Origin: a virus
Strand: one strand, 5' to 3'
Virus record (IMG/VR): IMGVR_UViG_3300032050_000028
Location: 1-64,000 of that record
Length of the DNA: 64,000 nucleotides
Part shown: positions 49,050 to 58,196 of the stretch, in pieces
Numbering within the stretch: the first letter of the stretch is position 1
How the letters are laid out: the number at the start of each line of letters is the position of its first letter
Made by a program: the position numbers and the translations under genes
The notes under the pieces: model-generated
Databases searched by the model: none
Seen by the model: the letters and a program-made list of their open reading frames with translations, nothing else
What the model was told of the DNA's origin: nothing

Positions 49050-49388
49050 ATGAACTGTAACTATAGATATTGCGGAAGACCAATAAAATACGGAAGACCT
49101 GATAGAAGATTCTGTAATAAAAATTGCAAATCAAAAGAAATGGCTATATCAAAAGAGTTGAAGGTGTTAAATAGAAAAAGTTTAAAAAGTAGGCAATTTA
49201 TTTTAAAGTCCATAATCAAACACAATAATAAGTATGTATATGATTTAGTTCTATATGAGAATTGCAGAACTAAAGTAAAGATAATATGTCCAGTTCATGG
49301 AGTATTTGAGCAGACTCCGGATGCTCACCTTTATTCTGGTAGAGGATGTGAGAAATGTGCTAGAGAAGCCAGAAGAAAAGATTCATAG
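49050..49388 (+). CDS. Zinc-ribbon protein resembling phage endonuclease accessory domains
   Basis: A 112-residue basic protein from the ATG at 49050; an earlier in-frame ATG at 48990 would add 20 residues but lacks a better context. It has CNYRYCGRPIKYGRPDRRFCNKNCKSKEM (zinc knuckle) near the N-terminus and a C-terminal IICPVHGVFEQTPDAHLYSGRGCEKCAREA domain. The second is a common DNA-binding module of phage mobile endonucleases. No nuclease motif follows, so it may be a remnant or a regulator. It stands alone upstream of gp47. Confidence 0.65.
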   Translation: MNCNYRYCGRPIKYGRPDRRFCNKNCKSKEMAISKELKVLNRKSLKSRQFILKSIIKHNNKYVYDLVLYENCRTKVKIICPVHGVFEQTPDAHLYSGRGCEKCAREARRKDS

Positions 49389-49420
49389 AGTAAATAATAC
49401 AACTATTTTTGATTTTAGAC

Positions 49421-49429
49421 TATATATAG
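49421..49429 (+). promoter_or_regulatory. Putative late-type promoter motif (TATATATAG)
   Basis: It lies 21 bases upstream of the gp47 ATG at 49451. Confidence 0.45.
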
Positions 49430-49450
49430 TAACAAAAAATGTTTTAATTT

Positions 49451-50578
49451 ATGTCTAAAATTTACCTTATAGGTGATTCACATATTGGACTTGGATATCC
49501 AAATTCTGTCGATAAGTGGTATAAAGTTCATCAGGAGTATTTTACAGAATTTCTAATTCCAACTCTTAAAAAAAGAGTTCAACCAGGTGATATTATTGTT
49601 CATTTAGGTGACTTATTTGATAATAGAAATGTTATTCCAATCAATTTATTAAACTATGGAATGGATGTGGTTGAGGAGCTATGTAAAATCGCACCTACCC
49701 ATATTATAATAGGAAATCATGACCTTTGGTCAAAATCTGCTTCTGAAATAAACTCAATCAGACCATTTAGATATATTCCTGATGTAACAATTTACGATAA
49801 AGTTACTAAGATTGAATATAATGGTAGAAAAATACTTATGATGCCCTATATTGAGAAAAGATTAGAACAGGCCAAATACATAGATGAAAATAGAGATTGT
49901 GAGTATCTTTTTTGTCACTCTGATTTAAATGGTTGTAAAATGCACTTAACATCGGTTGCTCACAAAAACTCTGATAAAATTGATATTGAAAACTTTTCGG
50001 CTTTTAAAGGAGTATATTCTGGGCATATACACCTTGTCCAGCGTAATAAAAACTTTACATTTGTGGGTTCGATTTTCCAAATGGATAGAAATGACTACGG
50101 TGACCAAAAAGGAATTTTTGTAATTGATACTGAAGATAACACAGAGGAATTTATTCCAAATAAAGTATCACCTGTATTTAAAAAAGTCAGAGTTGTTGGT
50201 GAAGATGATGTTCAATTATTAGAAAGTCTTAAAGATTCTAAAGATTATATTGATATTGCTATTTCTAACAATCTTTTAATTTCAAATAGAAAACTAAGAA
50301 GAAAATTGGAAGTTATTTTAGAAAAAAGTAACTTTGCTTCTGTAGAATATATAGATGACATTACTAAAAATCTAGAAGATGATGATGAGTTAAATGAGGC
50401 AATCGAAGTTGATGAAGAGACTTTTGAGATATCAATAGCATTGGATTATGAAGATTATGTAAAAGAGTATATTTTAAAACAAAAATATGATAATGAAAAG
50501 TTTAAACAAGGAATTTTGAACGAGTATAACGAAGTTATAAAGATTTACAAAGAAAATTTTAATTCAAAAAACGACTAA
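49451..50578 (+). CDS. gp47: Recombination endonuclease subunit, T4 gp47-like (SbcD/Mre11)
   Basis: A 375-residue calcineurin-type nuclease that works with the gp46 ATPase in recombination and host DNA processing. Metal-binding motifs are all present: GDSHIGLG (8-15), HLGDLFDNR (~51-59), IIGNHDLW (~87-94), FCHSD (~157-161), and YSGHIHL (~188-194). Length is close to T4 gp47 (339) with an extended acidic C-terminus. No gp46 partner is visible in the window. Its stop is one base from the next start. Confidence 0.9.
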   Translation: MSKIYLIGDSHIGLGYPNSVDKWYKVHQEYFTEFLIPTLKKRVQPGDIIVHLGDLFDNRNVIPINLLNYGMDVVEELCKIAPTHIIIGNHDLWSKSASEINSIRPFRYIPDVTIYDKVTKIEYNGRKILMMPYIEKRLEQAKYIDENRDCEYLFCHSDLNGCKMHLTSVAHKNSDKIDIENFSAFKGVYSGHIHLVQRNKNFTFVGSIFQMDRNDYGDQKGIFVIDTEDNTEEFIPNKVSPVFKKVRVVGEDDVQLLESLKDSKDYIDIAISNNLLISNRKLRRKLEVILEKSNFASVEYIDDITKNLEDDDELNEAIEVDEETFEISIALDYEDYVKEYILKQKYDNEKFKQGILNEYNEVIKIYKENFNSKND

Positions 50579-50579
50579 A

Positions 50580-50789
50580 ATGGATCCATACGAAGTTTAT
50601 GATAGATGTCTTTCTAATAAACCTTACACTGTAGATTTTAAAATTTATTCAGAAAAATATCTACAAAAAGTTATTACAAAACTTGCGGAATTAGAAGAGT
50701 ATGAAAAATGCTCTGACTTGTCTAAATATATTAGACAGCGATTTAATCATCAGGAAAATTATTATGTATTAGTTGCTCAAAAGAGTTAG
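50580..50789 (+). CDS. Small helical protein with UVR-like motif
   Basis: A 69-residue protein. The segment YLQKVITKLAELEEYEKCSDLSKYI (~28-52) resembles a UvrB/UvrC-type UVR helix hairpin, also found at the C-terminus of the 52011-52379 product (KELEAQEEYEKCAKI). It is one base downstream of gp47, suggesting cotranscription. Protein-protein interaction is the likely role. It overlaps the convergent gene by four bases. Confidence 0.6.
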   Translation: MDPYEVYDRCLSNKPYTVDFKIYSEKYLQKVITKLAELEEYEKCSDLSKYIRQRFNHQENYYVLVAQKS

Positions 50790-51052
50790 TAGAGTTTATC
50801 TAATTTAATCTTTAAATCACCTGTTCCTTTTATCAATCTATGATAAGCTCCCATTGGTATAAATACTTTTCCCTCTATTAATTTAGGTAGTTCGTTATCT
50901 ATTTGTATTTTCCAATCTGTATCTTCAATTGACTCTATTATACGATCTTCGTAATCTCTGTGCCACATAAACTCTCCAGAATCAGTGTTTTGACTGAATA
51001 CTCTGATAAATGTATTATCTGATATTTTATTTTCTTTGAAAGGTAGTTCCAT
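50786..51052 (-). CDS. Small cupin-like protein
   Basis: An 88-residue protein containing GEFMWHRDYEDRIIESIEDTDWKIQIDNELPKLIEGKVFIPMGAYHRLIKG, read as F-M-W-H-R-D, D-W-x-(I/L)-Q-(I/F)-D-N-E-L-P and I-P-x-x-x-Y-H-R. This His-x-Asp...His pattern is seen in small cupin-like proteins of other large phages. A metal-binding role is plausible; no substrate is known. It is last in a three-gene minus-strand unit. Confidence 0.6.
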   Translation of the reverse strand: MELPFKENKISDNTFIRVFSQNTDSGEFMWHRDYEDRIIESIEDTDWKIQIDNELPKLIEGKVFIPMGAYHRLIKGTGDLKIKLDKLY

Positions 51053-51059
51053 AAATCAA

Positions 51060-51995
51060 TTACCAGAATCCAGGATAAGTTTTACCACCCCACAAATGTC
51101 CGTATTTCGTCAGACGACACGCCCAGTATCCAGCTTTAGTCTTATCTTTCTTAGTTGAACATTTATGACGAGCCGCAAATGACTTTCTAGCGTCTGGATT
51201 ACTAACTTTAGCTGTTAAGCCACCGTGAACATCACCGAAAGAAATCTTTTTAACATTTCCTGTTTTTGGATTTTTAACATAAACATAGTATTTTTTTCCA
51301 CCGCCGCTATTTCTCATTGGGTGATTTAATTTCACTTCTTTTCCTTTATATTCTGCTTCAGAAACAAATTCTATATTTTCCATAGGTAAATCCAAAGGAA
51401 CTAATTCTCCGTTAAAGTAACCAAATTTACCAATTTCTGTTGATTCATAAATTTCTTTATCTATTTCACATAATTTGACTTTTCCTTCATCAAATAATTG
51501 GCGAGCCTCTTTAATAACTTGATAGAAAGCTTCTGAGCCTGGTCTGAAAATATTTTCAGTTATTGGTTTATTATTTTCTAAATGATACTTTAAACTCTCT
51601 GAAAACAGAACATTTACAAATTCAGATGCTTTTTTAACATTTTCATCAGTATCACATTTGCAGTCATCACATCCACAATAACAACCTTCCTCTCCCGTGC
51701 AGTCACTACAACATCCACAACCAGATGTTTCACTTTCTTCGTAGTCTGCATCAAAGTTATCTTCATCGTGTTTAATTTCTAAATTTTCAATATTATCTAT
51801 ATGAATATCAATGAAAGATTCAAACTTTTCAACTTTATCAGAATTCTTTTTGAATTCTTTTTCAATTTTTTCTTGGTCTTCAACTGAAGTTTTGAAAGAA
51901 GGTCTGTTTTCTTTATCTTTTTCTAAAGACTTTACGTTGAATAAAGCCTCTTGGTCTTTATTTTTATCCTTTTCAGAGAGTTTTTTAATTTTCAT
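51060..51995 (-). CDS. Phage protein with Cys-rich insert and C-terminal conserved domain
   Basis: A 311-residue protein. Residues 1-~90 are charged and disordered. A Cys/Asp-rich block (~92-114, ten Cys including CGCC and CYCGCDDCKC) could bind several metal ions. Residues ~115-205 are helical. The C-terminal ~95 residues (KGKEVKLNHPMRNSGGGKKYYVYVKNP ... DARKSFAARHKCSTKKDKTKAGYWACRL) match a domain I recall from many T4-like cyanophage and pelagiphage proteins, of unknown role, possibly DNA or virion associated. The Cys-rich insertion is not usual there. Confidence 0.7.
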   Translation of the reverse strand: MKIKKLSEKDKNKDQEALFNVKSLEKDKENRPSFKTSVEDQEKIEKEFKKNSDKVEKFESFIDIHIDNIENLEIKHDEDNFDADYEESETSGCGCCSDCTGEEGCYCGCDDCKCDTDENVKKASEFVNVLFSESLKYHLENNKPITENIFRPGSEAFYQVIKEARQLFDEGKVKLCEIDKEIYESTEIGKFGYFNGELVPLDLPMENIEFVSEAEYKGKEVKLNHPMRNSGGGKKYYVYVKNPKTGNVKKISFGDVHGGLTAKVSNPDARKSFAARHKCSTKKDKTKAGYWACRLTKYGHLWGGKTYPGFW

Positions 51996-52010
51996 ATCTG
52001 TGATTTATTT

Positions 52011-52379
52011 TTATTTATTATTTATTGCTTTTAAAATTTTAGCACATTTCTCATACTCTTCTTGAGCTTCTAATTCTTTCATCCATTCTTTTAGTTGTTG
52101 TCTGCTTGATAACTCGATTCTTAGTCTGAATCTTATTTCCTCAACGTCCTTCATATTTTGAGCAGAACCATCAATTATTTTGTTTATAATATACTTATCG
52201 GTCTTTTTTGAATAAAGAAAATCATCCCATGTGTAAATTCCGTTTTCTGCAAGAAAATTTATTATCTCCTCAACGCATATATCAGTATTGGATTTTTTTT
52301 CAGACTTTTTATTTCTACCAAAAAGTTTTTTAAAAAACTCTTCATTAAGAAAATCGTCATAATTATAAATTTTACTCAT
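52011..52379 (-). CDS. Small helical protein with leader-like N-terminus and UVR-like C-terminus
   Basis: A 122-residue protein starting MSKIYNYDDFLNEEFFKKLFG, which resembles the T4 capsid-targeting peptide pattern (Y-x-x-F-(I/L)-x-E). The middle contains a helix-hairpin region (EEIINFLAENGIYTWDDFLYSKK). The C-terminus WMKELEAQEEYEKCAKILKAI is UVR-like. A perfect TTAATATATA box ends four bases upstream. First gene of the three-gene unit. Function unknown. Confidence 0.6.
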   Translation of the reverse strand: MSKIYNYDDFLNEEFFKKLFGRNKKSEKKSNTDICVEEIINFLAENGIYTWDDFLYSKKTDKYIINKIIDGSAQNMKDVEEIRFRLRIELSSRQQLKEWMKELEAQEEYEKCAKILKAINNK

Positions 52380-52383
52380 ATCT

Positions 52384-52393
52384 TATATATTAA
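52384..52393 (-). promoter_or_regulatory. Putative late promoter motif (TTAATATATA)
   Basis: Minus-strand perfect consensus four bases upstream of the start codon at 52379. Confidence 0.55.
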
Positions 52394-52417
52394 TTTTGAC
52401 GATTGAGAAATAGGTTT

Positions 52418-52428
52418 TTAATATATAG
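52418..52428 (+). promoter_or_regulatory. Putative late promoter motif (TTAATATATAG)
   Basis: Perfect consensus 20 bases upstream of the ATG at 52449, divergent from the minus-strand box at 52384-52393. Confidence 0.55.
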
Positions 52429-52448
52429 TTAAAACTCAATTAGAATTA

Positions 52449-55400
52449 ATGTCTAATCATAAAAATTTATACTTTTTCAACAAAGAAGGAGATTATCTGA
52501 ATTTCAACTATAATGAAGTTGAAGAAAGATTTGAGGGTGATATACTTTTTCACGAAAACTCAAACGATACATACAAAACAGTCGGTTTATATACTCTAGA
52601 GCATATTCCTTCTTTTGATTTTGAGCTGCCTGGTCAGCTTACAACTAATAAATTTCAATTATTTAACGAATATGGATTTCATTTTTATGGATCCAAATGG
52701 GCTACTCAATCAATAACTACAATAGAGCCTGTGAATAACGATCCGACTTTTTATACTAAGTGGATTTATGGTGATAATTTTGACGCAAAATTCCCAATTG
52801 GTACTTTTATTAGGTTTAATGAATCATTTACGGAATTTACAAATACTGATCAGATTTATACTGTTGTAGGATCAAAACCAGGAGCAATTATGATACTTTC
52901 TCAGATGGACAATGCAACATTTGAAACAACTTATCAATCTATATATACTGGTCTTCTTTCAACTCAAACTCCCAATTTAACTCCATTGTATAGTATTTCC
53001 GGAGTTAATGCTTTTGGTGTTTATGACTATGCTGTTAATTTTAATAATAAATTAGCAAGTTGGAATGAGCCAGATTTTCATCAAAAGTATTATGTTGGTA
53101 AAAAATTAAATGTTGTAGGTAGTGAGAAAAATGATGAAATTTTAGTTGTAAAAAATCCCAACTTGACTGATGCTACTCACTTTGAATATATTTTGAATAA
53201 GTCAGCTTTTCCGCAAAACTCTGATTTAATAATTGAAGTTATAACAAAGACCGATGTTCCACTAGTTTATTCTGGAGAAATGGAAATACAATCTGGTGGA
53301 ATAATCAAAATTATAGACAATTTTAATTATCCACAATCAATGAAGCCGGGTAAAGAGTTTAAAATTATTGGATCATTTAATAATAATAACTTTTATACTG
53401 TAGCTGGAATACCAGAGTTTGATAAAATTACTCAGGCTACCTACTTTGCTTTACAGTCTCAGGTTATTTATAACAATAGAATTTATCAGTGTATTCAAGC
53501 TTATACACAGAGTTTTGGATTATCAGAAGCTACTAACTTTGTTAATCCGGAAAATACTACTTATTGGTCCAATCCTGATTATATCAAAGTAGAACAGCCT
53601 ACATTTGTTGAAAACTTGCTAGATGCTCAATTGTATTTTACTACAGATAGATTTTACTACACTTATGGTTTTACTGTCTCAAATGAGGTCACATTGGCGT
53701 CAGCGGCTCAAAAATTTAAAACAGATTTAGATCTTTTTAATGTTGATTTATTTTATGAGAATAATAAATTAAGAGCTGATTTAAAATATGCGTCTTTATA
53801 TACGCAAGTCAATTTTTACCACACTCAGTTAGGTTCAACTTTTTCAGTCGGTCAAACAAGACAAACAATTGAAAGATTAGTTGAAGTAGAAGAAGTTTTA
53901 GATTATGAACTGAATTACAATTTTTCTCAAAATTTTAGATATAATGTTGTTTTTACCGACATTGATGAGGTTGGGATTAAGATTTTGATAAATGGAATGG
54001 TCTATGATGAAGAAGTAGCATTTGTTTTTTCGGGTTCTACAATCGATATGGAGAGAACTATTGATAGAACTTTGAGAAGTTGGTTAAGAAGATGGAGTTT
54101 TAGACTACTTTCATTAGGTATAATTGTGGATCTTCAATATACTGGAAACTCTACGTCAATATTTTACAACTCAATTCTAATTAAATCTCAATATCCAAAT
54201 GTTCCAATAACTATCGAGGAAATAGAAGTAGGAACAACAGCTTTTTATTATATTGAACATTCAAAAATATTATTTACAAATTTAGGACCTTATTTAACTA
54301 TTAATATTAATGATGAGGATTATGGAGTACAAACAATTTTTGCTACTAATTCCGTTCCTAATATCTCGGCTACTCTAACAGCCTGGGCTGAGGAACATGC
54401 CGAGACTCTTTTGGAATTTGGAGTTTTAGCTGGGGCTTATAATACAATATTAAGATTAGATTTATTAGATGCTGATTTTAGATTAGACTATACTATAAAT
54501 ACTGGTAAGTTGAATATTCCAGGAATTGTTGATTATAAAATCACAAAAAGACTTTTGGGTAACGAGGGTGTATTGGTCGCTTCAAATGAAGTAGTTATTC
54601 CTCAATCTTCTACAGTATCCTTTGAACAAGAAGGATTTGCAACTGGAATGGCTTTTGCGATTAATAATACTTTTTATCCTTGGCTTAATCAAGATTACGT
54701 TATACAGAATCTTGAACCAACATCAATGAATTTAAGTTATCAAGGTCCTTTCTGGGGATTGACCGGACCTGAGTGTAATACAGGAGCATTTGCTATACTT
54801 GGATTTAACAATGGATTTGGTCAAACTGCTTGCACGATTATTGTTCCTCCAACTGGTGGAACCGGAGGACCTTTTGATCCTACTATGTTTGATCCAAATA
54901 TGTTTTCACTTACAGTCTATCCAAACGTTTATTCTGTTAATACTTTTAACTTTAGTTCGAATCCAGGATCAGGAAACTTTGTTGATATTGAGTATATACA
55001 ACTATCTAATTCAATTTATTGTTTTGGTGATGGTGTTGTTGTAATTGATGCTTTTTTAGGTGAGTACATTACTAGTATTTTGCTACCTGGTAATACTCAA
55101 AGTATTGAAATGAAATTCAATCCAATAAATAGTTATCTTTATTGCTTATCGGAAAGTTATTTATGGGTTGTAGATCCAACAAGTAACTTATTAATTACTG
55201 GAATTACTTTTTCAAATATTGCTCAAGAAATAGAAATAAATCCTGTAAATGGAGATGTTTATCTAACATTTAAAAACAATGGAACTCCGCGATATTGGAC
55301 ATCTGATAATTTAACAAATAATCCTTCTGGTGTTATTCCAAATGGTGGATTTGATTGTTCTGGAGGTGCTATGGTATTTAATGACTTTGAACAAGATATG

Positions 55401-58193
55401 TATATAACTTCATTTGCTGGTACTGGTCATGTTATAAGAATTAATGGAGTCAATCGATCTTTCTCGACAGCTTATGGAGTTCCCGGGGCAACCAACTCAA
55501 TATTTTACGAACCAGTTCAAGAAGCGGTTTATGTTTATGGATCAGGAACACTTTGGGAAATTGACAATGGGGTTACTCAATCAATAACTAATGTTTCAAC
55601 ATATGGATTTAGAGATATTATTTTTAATAACATCTCGGGTCTTATGAATATATCGGACTCTAGTTTTAATTATTATGATTTGGACCTATCCGATACAACT
55701 GCTGATTCTACTTTATTAAGTAATTATGGTTATTTGGTTGTTAATCAATTTGATGGTGATGTTTATATGTCCTCTCAAGCTTTTAATACAATAGTTATAT
55801 TAGACTCTCAAACAAAACAGGTATTGAATACTCAACCTTTGCCTTCTGGTACGGGAAGAATTATTTATAATCCTGAGAGAAAGACTGTTTGGGCAATTCA
55901 ACCTACTTTAAATTCAGTTGTAGAAGTATCAGTTGAGTTGAACAACCAAATAAATCCATTACCTCTAACGTTTTCTAATATTGAGGATAATGTTTATGGA
56001 ACTTTAGATCCAAATTATGAACCAAGAGAAAGTATTTGGTTAAAGACTAGAGATTATTTTAGAAGACCACGTGAAAATTTTGAAGGTGATGTTTCTGTAA
56101 AATACTACTGGAAGTGGCTAAGTGATGAAGTTCCTGAGTTTTTTATATATGATTTTTCAGGAGAACAATTAGCTACTACTGGTGTCTATGCTTATAGTGG
56201 AGAAAAACCTCTAAAAAATGCAGTTTTAAATAGAAATATAAATAAAGATATAACTAAAGTTTCTTATTCTGCTTATCAACAAACAATATTTGATAAGGTT
56301 GAATATACGTTAAGTTACGTAGATGATGAAGATGATGTATCTTCAGCTCCTCAGGCTTTAGAGTTATTTTTAGGATTTAAAGCTGATAATGAAGGAGCTT
56401 TACGTTCTGTTTTACAACTTTATAAAAAAGAAGAAATTGAATTTGATATTATTTCAGATTCACTTACAAATATAACTTTTGAAACAATAGATATAGAAAA
56501 CGTAACTGATAAAAGAGGTAGAATTTTTATAAATGAAACATCTTCTGTCAATTTTACGGGTAGAGGATTAAAACCTGGCCAGCATTTGGTAATCTATGTC
56601 AAAGATACTTCTAATGTTAAAAATCAATATATTTCTGATAATAATGCGATTATAGTTAAAATAAGAGAGGTTTATACAAAGATTTTAATTGTAGATTTTT
56701 TCAACATCGATGTTGATATTTTAGAAAATGAAAATACAGTTTTGACCAACTATCCACAGTATGGTAAAACAACTTACCTAAAAACAAATTTTAGAGTTAG
56801 AGATAGAGAAATAGGAAGATTCATTACTTGGGGTCAAACTGAAGAAGAAGATATTAGATTTAAAACCGAATTAGGGAATATAGGAAAACTCATAAATCCA
56901 GATGAAGTCTTTATTTTTAAAGAATATGATATTAATGAAGGTGGTATAGATTGGATGTATCTTAATAAGAAGAGAAAAGAGATGTTGATGGTTAGAAATG
57001 TAATTTATCCATACATAGGTTCTTATAAGTCATTAATTAATGCAATCAATTATTTTGGATATAATGATTTGCAATTGAATGAATATTATCGAAATAAAGA
57101 TGTTAATTCAAAAGAATTTGGAAAACTCTTTAAAGTGGAGATTCCGGATATATTCGATAATACTATAAAGGGGTGGAATGAACAAGATTTTCTGATAAAA
57201 TATCTACCAAGTGATAATTATGAAGAGACAAACATGTTCAATCTAACTTATTTCATAACCGATAAAGAGGGAAATTATATTCTCAATTATAGCTTAGATG
57301 AAATCATTATAAAACTACAAGGTTTAAAATATTGGCTAAAAAGAAATATTATTCCTTTAACTCATAAAATACTTGATATTACAGGAAGAGCTTTCTTTAC
57401 TGGAGGTAACCAAATAACTCATCAAACTTATGACATGAGAATAATTAAAATTAGTGATGAAATGTCACCGGTAACCTTTAAAATGAATGAGGCTTATTTG
57501 CATCCGGTTAATTCTGGTTCTACTGTTTATAATTGTGTTTTAGATTTCTATAATATATTACCTGGTACAAATCAGATTAATGAGTTTTTACCAAATCCAA
57601 AACCATATTATAATTCTAAAGTTTCTGTTCCTGAGTTATATGATATTAAAATTAGAACTTATAAAATATATAAAGAATGGGCTCCATATGTTACCTATAA
57701 TAAAGGTGATAAGGTAGCTTATTTTGATAAAATTTATGAATCACAAATTGATAACAATAGAATAAAAAATCCTAGAAGATTCGAGAATGTTAGTACCTGG
57801 GATGAATTCTCAACTTATGAATCAACATCTACGGTTGAATGGGAGAGAGATTATTATGTTTATAGTGGACTTGGTGATCCAAATTCTACTGTTATTCCGA
57901 ATTTAGATCCAACAAATTGGTTGAAGATTACAGAATGGAAACAAATTGATTTAGAACCAGTTCAGACTTTAACTGAAACAAGACCTGGTGAAGAACTTAC
58001 ACCTTATAACTTTACTGTAGATTCAAATATCGACCCATTCTTAGTTATTGAGGTTAGCTCTCATAATGGATATGGTAGTGTGTATAGAGATAAAAAGAAT
58101 TATTATCTTAAAGGAACAAAAGATTTACAAGAGCCATATAGGTATATTGATCCAATTGGGCCTTTTGTGCCTATCACTCCAGTTTATACATAA
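52449..58193 (+). CDS. Giant tail/baseplate protein with beta-propeller and carbohydrate-binding-like regions
   Basis: A 1914-residue protein, the longest complete gene here. Residues ~1-790 are mixed beta-rich modules with repeated YTVAG/YKTVG-like strands. Residues ~870-1175 form a run of about six 40-50-residue repeats with N-P-x-x-x-x-(L/V)-Y and (V/I)-(W/Y)-x-(I/V)-D, typical of a YVTN/NHL beta-propeller. Residues ~1400-1660 contain DWMYLNKKRKEMLMVRNVIYPYIGSYKSLINAINYFGY, reminiscent of baseplate or tail-protein-I assembly regions. Near ~1738-1770, EWAPYVTYNKGDKVAYFDKIYESQ is a CBM5/12-like glycan-binding pattern. A baseplate wedge (gp7-type) or adsorption role is the best guess. Confidence 0.7.
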   Translation: MSNHKNLYFFNKEGDYLNFNYNEVEERFEGDILFHENSNDTYKTVGLYTLEHIPSFDFELPGQLTTNKFQLFNEYGFHFYGSKWATQSITTIEPVNNDPTFYTKWIYGDNFDAKFPIGTFIRFNESFTEFTNTDQIYTVVGSKPGAIMILSQMDNATFETTYQSIYTGLLSTQTPNLTPLYSISGVNAFGVYDYAVNFNNKLASWNEPDFHQKYYVGKKLNVVGSEKNDEILVVKNPNLTDATHFEYILNKSAFPQNSDLIIEVITKTDVPLVYSGEMEIQSGGIIKIIDNFNYPQSMKPGKEFKIIGSFNNNNFYTVAGIPEFDKITQATYFALQSQVIYNNRIYQCIQAYTQSFGLSEATNFVNPENTTYWSNPDYIKVEQPTFVENLLDAQLYFTTDRFYYTYGFTVSNEVTLASAAQKFKTDLDLFNVDLFYENNKLRADLKYASLYTQVNFYHTQLGSTFSVGQTRQTIERLVEVEEVLDYELNYNFSQNFRYNVVFTDIDEVGIKILINGMVYDEEVAFVFSGSTIDMERTIDRTLRSWLRRWSFRLLSLGIIVDLQYTGNSTSIFYNSILIKSQYPNVPITIEEIEVGTTAFYYIEHSKILFTNLGPYLTININDEDYGVQTIFATNSVPNISATLTAWAEEHAETLLEFGVLAGAYNTILRLDLLDADFRLDYTINTGKLNIPGIVDYKITKRLLGNEGVLVASNEVVIPQSSTVSFEQEGFATGMAFAINNTFYPWLNQDYVIQNLEPTSMNLSYQGPFWGLTGPECNTGAFAILGFNNGFGQTACTIIVPPTGGTGGPFDPTMFDPNMFSLTVYPNVYSVNTFNFSSNPGSGNFVDIEYIQLSNSIYCFGDGVVVIDAFLGEYITSILLPGNTQSIEMKFNPINSYLYCLSESYLWVVDPTSNLLITGITFSNIAQEIEINPVNGDVYLTFKNNGTPRYWTSDNLTNNPSGVIPNGGFDCSGGAMVFNDFEQDMYITSFAGTGHVIRINGVNRSFSTAYGVPGATNSIFYEPVQEAVYVYGSGTLWEIDNGVTQSITNVSTYGFRDIIFNNISGLMNISDSSFNYYDLDLSDTTADSTLLSNYGYLVVNQFDGDVYMSSQAFNTIVILDSQTKQVLNTQPLPSGTGRIIYNPERKTVWAIQPTLNSVVEVSVELNNQINPLPLTFSNIEDNVYGTLDPNYEPRESIWLKTRDYFRRPRENFEGDVSVKYYWKWLSDEVPEFFIYDFSGEQLATTGVYAYSGEKPLKNAVLNRNINKDITKVSYSAYQQTIFDKVEYTLSYVDDEDDVSSAPQALELFLGFKADNEGALRSVLQLYKKEEIEFDIISDSLTNITFETIDIENVTDKRGRIFINETSSVNFTGRGLKPGQHLVIYVKDTSNVKNQYISDNNAIIVKIREVYTKILIVDFFNIDVDILENENTVLTNYPQYGKTTYLKTNFRVRDREIGRFITWGQTEEEDIRFKTELGNIGKLINPDEVFIFKEYDINEGGIDWMYLNKKRKEMLMVRNVIYPYIGSYKSLINAINYFGYNDLQLNEYYRNKDVNSKEFGKLFKVEIPDIFDNTIKGWNEQDFLIKYLPSDNYEETNMFNLTYFITDKEGNYILNYSLDEIIIKLQGLKYWLKRNIIPLTHKILDITGRAFFTGGNQITHQTYDMRIIKISDEMSPVTFKMNEAYLHPVNSGSTVYNCVLDFYNILPGTNQINEFLPNPKPYYNSKVSVPELYDIKIRTYKIYKEWAPYVTYNKGDKVAYFDKIYESQIDNNRIKNPRRFENVSTWDEFSTYESTSTVEWERDYYVYSGLGDPNSTVIPNLDPTNWLKITEWKQIDLEPVQTLTETRPGEELTPYNFTVDSNIDPFLVIEVSSHNGYGSVYRDKKNYYLKGTKDLQEPYRYIDPIGPFVPITPVYT

Positions 58194-58196
58194 AAA

